NCBI GenBank assembly: GCA_026395195.1
Contig: JAPLZD010000074.1
Span: 1-8,289 of the forward strand
DNA length: 8,289 nt
Origin: Candidatus Staskawiczbacteria bacterium
Lineage (GTDB): Bacteria; Patescibacteriota; Minisyncoccia; Minisyncoccales; Staskawiczbacteraceae
Reading direction: 5' to 3'
Positions 4,762-8,289 of this stretch are shown one piece after another. Under the pieces are notes generated by a model. It saw only the letters and a program-made list of their open reading frames with translations. It ran no database searches and had not been told where the DNA came from. Made by a program: the position numbers and the translations under genes. Within the stretch, counting starts at the first letter, position 1; each line of letters opens with the position of its first letter.

Positions 4762-7220
4762 TATTTCTTTTCTTGCATTAATTTTTGATGTTCTTCTGTA
4801 TTTAACATTCCGCATTTTTTCCATTTTTTGCCCGAACCGCAAGGACATGGGTCATTTCTGCCAGTTTCTTTTTTGTTCTCTTCAATCGTAAAAAATTGCG
4901 CCGAGGGCCTTGGTTTTTCCATGCCGGCTTTTAAAATGTTTTCGGCAATAGTTGCATCAATGGTCGCCAACAGCTGGCCGAAAGCGCGGTGCCCTTCATT
5001 TTTATATTCCACCAGAGGGTCTCTACCCCCGTACGCCCGCAACCTGACAGAATCTCTGATATGGTCCATGTAAGACAAATGCTCCTGCCAGAGCATATCC
5101 AAAATGCGCAAACTGACTATTTTTTCCATTTGCTTCATGTTTTCCTGTCCTAATTCTTTTTCTTTTTTATTATAATCGTCTTCCGTCAATCCGGCTTTTT
5201 GGAAAATTTCCAAAATTTTATCTTTCAAATTTTCCGCATTCAAAATTTCTTTTCTTTTTTTATAAATAATTTCCCTGTGTTTATTTAAAACATCGTCGTA
5301 TTCCAACAGATGATGCCGGGCGTCAAAATTAAATCCTTCAATTTTTTCCTGCGAAGACTCAATGGCTCCGGAAATCATTCCTGCCTGAATTGGTTCGTCT
5401 TCCGGAACTTTTAAGGCAGTCATTAAAGATTTTATTTTGTCTCCGCCAAAAATACGCATTAAGTCATCTTCCAAAGAAACAAAAAATTGCGTTGTGCCGG
5501 GGTCTCCCTGCCTGCCCGACCTTCCCCTTAACTGATTGTCAATTCTTCTCGCATCATGCCTTTCTGTTCCCATTACATGAAGCCCGCCAAGATTTTTAAC
5601 CTCTTGTGCAATTTCTTTTTCCGGAGGATTCCCGCCCAAGATAATATCGACTCCTCGGCCTGCCATGTTTGTGGCAATTGTCACGGCTCCCTTTTTGCCT
5701 GCCTGAGCAATAATTTCTCCTTCTCTTTCGTGGTTTTTGGCATTCAAAATATTATGCGAAATTCCTTTTGTTTCCAACAATTTCCCTAAATATTCATTTC
5801 TTTCAACCGATCTTGTGCCAACCAAAATCGGTTGGCCTTTTTTATTTAACTCTTCAATTTCCCTGACAATGGCTGTAAATTTTCCTTGTTCTGTTTTAAA
5901 AACTTTGTCTGCAAAATCCTTTCTTGCCATGGGCTTGTTGGGCGGGACAGCAACAACATCCAATTTATAAACTTTATCAAATTCTTCCGCTGAAGTAAGC
6001 GCGGTTCCTGTCATGCCGGCCAATTTTTTATACATTCTAAAATAATTCTGAAAAGTAATCGTTGCCATGGTAATTGATTCTGCTTGGACCCTAACGCCCT
6101 CTTTCGCCTCCACTGCTTGATGCAACCCTGCCGACCAGCGGCGGCCCGGCAAAATTCTGCCGGTAAATTCGTCTATAATCAGAATTTCTCCGTTCTTTAC
6201 CATATAATCTCTGTCCTTAAAGAAAAGGGCTTTTGCCCGCAAGGCAGATTCTAACTGGTGCGTTGTTGTAATGTCGTTTTCCAGCCAAGGGTCGGCTCCC
6301 AAACTTTTTATAACCCTATTTTGTCCGGCATCTGTGAACGTTACAGTTTTTGCTTTTTCATCAACCTCATAATCTTTTTCTTTTTCTAAGGGAGCCACAA
6401 CTTTTGCAAAAGAATAATATTTTTCTGTTGCTTCTTCTGCCTCGCCTGAAATTATCAAAGGCACGCGCGCTTCGTCAATTAAAATAGAATCTACCTCGTC
6501 AACAATTACAAAATTATGGCCTCGCTGCGCCTCTGCGCTCGGTTGATAAACCATGTTATCGCGCAAATAATCAAATCCAAATTCGTTGTTAGTCCCGTAG
6601 GTAATGTCGGCTGCATAAGCCTTTTTTCTGCCAGTTGGCTTTAAATAATTTTTCTCAACTTTAAATGCGCCTACTAAATCTCTTTCTTTATCCGTGGCTT
6701 CATTTTTATAATTAGCGTCGTACACGTAGCCCGATTCGTTTACTATGCAACCTGCAGTTAATCCTAAAGCATCGTAAATTTGGCCCATCCAAACCATATC
6801 TCTTTTTGCCAGATAATCGTTGACAGTTACAATGTGCACCCCTTTCCCCTCCAAAGCATTCAAATAGGCCGGCAAGGTTGCCGCCAAAGTTTTTCCCTCT
6901 CCTGTTTTCATCTCAGCAATTTTTCCCTGATGCAAAACAATTCCGCCGATTAACTGGGCGTCAAAATGCCGCTGATTCAAGGTTCTTTTTGAAGCCTCGC
7001 GGACTAGCGCAAAAGCCTCCGGCATTATTTCATCCAAAGCCTGCCCCGAGCCTGTCGAGGGGTTTAGCCTTCTCTTAAATTCCTTTGTTTTTTCCTTTAA
7101 CTGCTCTGCGGATAATTTTTCGAATTCGGGTTCAAAAGAATTTATTTTTTCAACAATCGGCCCAAGGCTTTTTATGTACTTTTCATTGTTGTCCCCAAAA
7201 ATCTTCGATAAAATGCTCAT
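4761..7220 (-). CDS. secA: Preprotein translocase ATPase SecA
   Basis: An 819-residue SecA, a little shorter than the 901 of E. coli. It is the ATP-driven motor that pushes unfolded preproteins through SecYEG. NBD1 has Walker A 104-111 (MKTGEGKT) and the DEVD box 241-244. The crosslinking domain follows; NBD2 shows TNMAGRGVDI (518-527) and QLRGRSGRQGDPG (563-575). The helical scaffold and wing domains come next, then a linker and a SEC-C zinc tail, C792-x-C794-GSG and C803. The usual fourth ligand right after C803 is Gly here; H811 is the nearest candidate. The start at 7220 gives the normal MSILSKIFG N-terminus; an upstream ATG at 7256 lies in the terminator stem. A palindromic repeat is read in frame at residues 54-59. 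The -10 box ends nine bases before the ATG, so the message should be nearly leaderless. Two CAP genes follow in the operon. Confidence 0.97.
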   Translation of the reverse strand: MSILSKIFGDNNEKYIKSLGPIVEKINSFEPEFEKLSAEQLKEKTKEFKRRLNPSTGSGQALDEIMPEAFALVREASKRTLNQRHFDAQLIGGIVLHQGKIAEMKTGEGKTLAATLPAYLNALEGKGVHIVTVNDYLAKRDMVWMGQIYDALGLTAGCIVNESGYVYDANYKNEATDKERDLVGAFKVEKNYLKPTGRKKAYAADITYGTNNEFGFDYLRDNMVYQPSAEAQRGHNFVIVDEVDSILIDEARVPLIISGEAEEATEKYYSFAKVVAPLEKEKDYEVDEKAKTVTFTDAGQNRVIKSLGADPWLENDITTTHQLESALRAKALFFKDRDYMVKNGEILIIDEFTGRILPGRRWSAGLHQAVEAKEGVRVQAESITMATITFQNYFRMYKKLAGMTGTALTSAEEFDKVYKLDVVAVPPNKPMARKDFADKVFKTEQGKFTAIVREIEELNKKGQPILVGTRSVERNEYLGKLLETKGISHNILNAKNHEREGEIIAQAGKKGAVTIATNMAGRGVDIILGGNPPEKEIAQEVKNLGGLHVMGTERHDARRIDNQLRGRSGRQGDPGTTQFFVSLEDDLMRIFGGDKIKSLMTALKVPEDEPIQAGMISGAIESSQEKIEGFNFDARHHLLEYDDVLNKHREIIYKKRKEILNAENLKDKILEIFQKAGLTEDDYNKKEKELGQENMKQMEKIVSLRILDMLWQEHLSYMDHIRDSVRLRAYGGRDPLVEYKNEGHRAFGQLLATIDATIAENILKAGMEKPRPSAQFFTIEENKKETGRNDPCPCGSGKKWKKCGMLNTEEHQKLMQEKK
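7044..7062. repeat. GC-rich imperfect palindrome inserted in frame within secA
   Basis: CCCCGAGCCTGTCGAGGGG, with GGGG/CCCC ends and an imperfect inner stem, stands out from the AT-rich surroundings. Read on the minus strand it encodes the core of NPSTGSGQA (residues 53-61) between the conserved RRL and LDEIMPEAF of SecA, where other SecAs have a loop of about five residues. From memory, palindromes of this type (core GAGCCTGTCGA and variants) are dispersed in many Patescibacteria drafts and give STGSGQA-like peptides when they land in genes. Only one copy is in this window, so the repeat nature rests on that recollection. Confidence 0.6.
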
Positions 7221-7229
7221 ATATATCAG

Positions 7230-7256
7230 ATTATACGAAAAACCGCATTTATTCAA
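7230..7256 (-). promoter_or_regulatory. Promoter of secA, overlapping the upstream terminator
   Basis: A perfect TATAAT -10 box (7235-7230, minus strand) ends nine bases before the secA ATG. TTGAAT (7256-7251) is a candidate -35 with a short 15-base spacer, and it lies inside the terminator hairpin of the hpf transcript. Transcription from this box would begin two to four bases before the start codon, making a leaderless or almost leaderless message. The lack of any Shine-Dalgarno agrees with this. Confidence 0.55.
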
Positions 7257-7260
7257 TGCG
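7237..7260 (-). terminator. Rho-independent terminator after hpf
   Basis: On the minus strand the stem CGCATT (7260-7255) pairs with AATGCG (7249-7244) around a five-base GAATA loop, followed by GTTTTT. It lies 14 bases after the hpf stop codon and directly before the secA -10 box. The six-pair stem is modest, so termination may be partial. Confidence 0.65.
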
Positions 7261-7274
7261 ATTTGGATGTATTC

Positions 7275-7652
7275 CTATTTTACAATTTGACTCTTTAATT
7301 TTCTTGCTCTCCTGTCGTGTAAAGTAATTTTTTTTTCTTTATATTTTTCAATTTCTAATTTTAATTCATCTTTAGCTTCAATAATGGCTTTCTGCAAATC
7401 ATCTGCCCTTGCCATTGAAATGATCTCCCGGCCGGGCAAATAAACTCTGGACTTCACCCGAAAAATATTTCCTTTTTTGTGGTGCATTGTCTCCTTTTCA
7501 ACTTCAACAAAAACTTCCGCCAGGGTTTTGCCTATCTCGTCTTCATATTTTAAAATATCAATAAATTTTTTAAGTCCGTAAAACCTTTCTTCAATAAAAT
7601 TATTCAGCTCTCCGGATAAATTTATGTTTTTTGCTTTGATTATAATTTTCAT
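7275..7652 (-). CDS. hpf: Ribosome hibernation promoting factor (HPF/RaiA family, short form)
   Basis: A 125-residue protein with the HPF/YfiA pattern: an N-terminal strand MKIIIKAKNINLS, a helix ELNNFIEERFYGLKKFI, central strands (AEVFVEVEKET, GNIFRVKSRVYLPG, EIISMARA) and a long C-terminal helix. That helix carries DDLQKAIIEAKDEL followed by LEIEKYKEKK, a close fit to the family's D-x-x-x-AI-x-x-A-x-D-x-L ending. The family binds the 30S decoding region, blocks mRNA and tRNA, and keeps ribosomes inactive in slow growth. The basic tail KKITLHDRRARKLKSQ could contact rRNA. It is the short form: the extra C-terminal dimerisation domain of long HPF (about 180 residues) is absent. It starts 14 bases after the murB-like gene, has no Shine-Dalgarno, and has a -10 box six bases before its ATG. 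A terminator separates it from secA. Confidence 0.9.
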   Translation of the reverse strand: MKIIIKAKNINLSGELNNFIEERFYGLKKFIDILKYEDEIGKTLAEVFVEVEKETMHHKKGNIFRVKSRVYLPGREIISMARADDLQKAIIEAKDELKLEIEKYKEKKITLHDRRARKLKSQIVK

Positions 7653-7658
7653 TATCTT

Positions 7659-7664
7659 ATTATA
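7659..7664 (-). promoter_or_regulatory. Possible -10 box for a leaderless hpf transcript
   Basis: A perfect TATAAT (7664-7659, minus strand) sits in the 14-base gap after the murB-like stop, six bases before the hpf ATG at 7652. A start at the usual distance would fall on the ATG itself. The -35 region (GTGCAA at 17 bases) is poor. In AT-rich DNA this could be chance, but secA shows the same arrangement. Confidence 0.35.
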
Positions 7665-7666
7665 GA

Positions 7667-8185
7667 TTAAAATCCGACTAATTGCACTTCGGTTTTCAAA
7701 TTTATTCCAAAAGTTTTTTTAACTTTTTTCCTTGCTAAGTCCATTAAAGCTAAAACATCTTCGGATTTTGCTCCGCCAAGATTAATTATAAAATTAGTAT
7801 GTTTTTCTGATATTTTCGCCTTCCCCATTTGTTTTCCCGCCAATCCGCATTTTGCAATTAAAACGCCGGCTGGAAGTGTTTTGCCTTTAATTTCGGGGTT
7901 TACGAAGGTTGAACCGGCAGAAGGAAAATTTATAGGATGCCTTATTTTTCTGTATTCTAAAAATTCTTTTATTTTGTCTTTAATTTCGCTTGTATCTTTC
8001 TTTCGAAATTCCAAAACAGCTGAAGTAATAACCAAATTTTTGTTTTTCTTGAAGATGCTATTTTTCAAAGAAAACTGGCACTGCTCTTTTGTAAAATTTT
8101 TGGCTTCAAGAGTTTTTATATTTATTGCTTCAACCCCTCTTACTGCATCAGAAATTTTTGCTCCAAAACTTAAAACACCATGCAT
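7667..8185 (-). CDS. murB: MurB-like UDP-N-acetylenolpyruvoylglucosamine reductase, N-terminally truncated
   Basis: The 172 residues match only the C-terminal part of MurB, the NADPH- and FAD-dependent enzyme that makes UDP-MurNAc for peptidoglycan; full proteins have about 300. Visible are the end of the FAD domain (FGAKISDAVRGVE, 7-19), SAGSTFVNP (89-97) with the candidate catalytic Ser92, GLAGKQMGKAKISEKHTNFI (114-133), and TEV (165-167) with the candidate catalytic Glu166. The PGT(V)GGA-type FAD-binding motif and all upstream sequence are missing. A TGA lies in frame two codons before the ATG at 8185, and no other frame of 8186-8289 shows MurB sequence. The Tyr-Arg of the family's YR-x-S motif is Leu-Lys here (40-41). 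The ATG at 8185 is therefore probably not a true start: this is a broken gene or an assembly junction. The stop is 14 bases before hpf. Confidence 0.8.
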   Translation of the reverse strand: MHGVLSFGAKISDAVRGVEAINIKTLEAKNFTKEQCQFSLKNSIFKKNKNLVITSAVLEFRKKDTSEIKDKIKEFLEYRKIRHPINFPSAGSTFVNPEIKGKTLPAGVLIAKCGLAGKQMGKAKISEKHTNFIINLGGAKSEDVLALMDLARKKVKKTFGINLKTEVQLVGF

Positions 8186-8186
8186 A

Positions 8187-8289
8187 TACTGTCAGTGTCA
8201 AAGTACTAGAAAATATGGTAAATATGAAAATAAACAAATTTACTATTGTGTTGAATGTGACAAACAATTCATGGAATTAAAAGATTACA
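8187..8289 (+). CDS. Zinc-ribbon fragment resembling a transposase N-terminus (partial, start unclear)
   Basis: The only convincing plus-strand coding signal. The frame beginning at 8187 reads YCQCQSTRKYGKYENKQIYY, then CVECDKQFMELKDY, open to the window end. It has a first Cys pair (C-x-C, where C-x-x-C is usual) and a second pair C-x-x-C about 16 residues later. CQS followed by KYGKYENKQ and YYC-x-x-C-x-KQF is the pattern I associate with the N-terminal zinc ribbon of insertion-sequence transposases. There is no in-frame ATG, GTG or TTG near its beginning; an ATG at 8180 is one frame off and stops after nine codons. It may be the decayed or mis-joined start of an insertion sequence next to the broken murB. 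Without the rest of the gene the family is not certain. Confidence 0.4.

Noticed and set aside
4762..4848. Upstream ATG at 4848 for the CAP gene after secA
   Set aside because: It overlaps the secA zinc tail by 88 bases; the TAATG overlap at 4761 gives a clean signal segment.
7221..7256. Upstream in-frame ATG for secA at 7256
   Set aside because: It would add 12 atypical residues and lie in the terminator hairpin, upstream of the -10 box; the normal SecA N-terminus begins at 7220.
8160..8200. Terminal inverted repeat or target-site duplication at the murB junction
   Set aside because: No inverted repeat stands out beyond ATGCAT, and the other end of any element is outside the window.
8180..8206. 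Plus-strand ATG at 8180 as start of the zinc-ribbon ORF
   Set aside because: It is in a different frame and meets TAG after nine codons.
1..8289. CRISPR arrays, tRNA or rRNA genes
   Set aside because: No spaced direct repeats and no cloverleaf or rRNA motifs were seen on reading both strands.

Overview
The window is AT-rich and compact. Almost every gene lies on the minus strand, often with 1-4 base overlaps. The proteins are Lys/Ile/Asn-rich and several resemble families seen in Candidate Phyla Radiation (Patescibacteria, Parcubacteria-like) draft genomes. TGA is used as a normal stop, for example at the metallophosphoesterase, the 178-residue membrane protein and the upstream CAP gene, so this is not a genome that recodes UGA to glycine. 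The taxonomic placement is inference from gene content, style and memory of such genomes.

Layout from right to left, which is the direction of transcription. At the right edge is the C-terminal two thirds of a MurB-like protein (7667-8185) whose N-terminal FAD domain is missing. It abuts a plus-strand zinc-ribbon fragment (8187-8289) that looks like the start of a transposase-type protein. Next come a short ribosome hibernation factor (7275-7652) and a terminator that overlaps the promoter of secA (4761-7220). secA is followed by two tandem secreted or anchored CAP (SCP/PR1-like) proteins (4264-4761 and 3362-4237), the first joined to secA by a TAATG overlap. A separate 178-residue membrane protein (2752-3288) has its own promoter and the only strong Shine-Dalgarno in the window.

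A four-gene operon follows: a GNAT-like protein (1721-2695), a YpgQ/YedJ-like HD hydrolase (1077-1721), an MJ0936/YfcE-like metallophosphoesterase (605-1075) and a 77-residue double zinc-finger protein (375-608). It closes with a strong GC-rich terminator (344-365). At the left edge the N-terminus of SecD (1-270) starts behind a near-consensus promoter.

Two themes stand out. One is protein export: SecA, SecD and two exported CAP proteins. The other is a small hydrolase operon of unknown role that ends in a eukaryote-style C2H2 finger. The most unusual sequence-level signals are the broken murB junction, a palindromic element read in frame inside secA, and -10 boxes placed so close to the secA and hpf start codons that the transcripts would be nearly leaderless.
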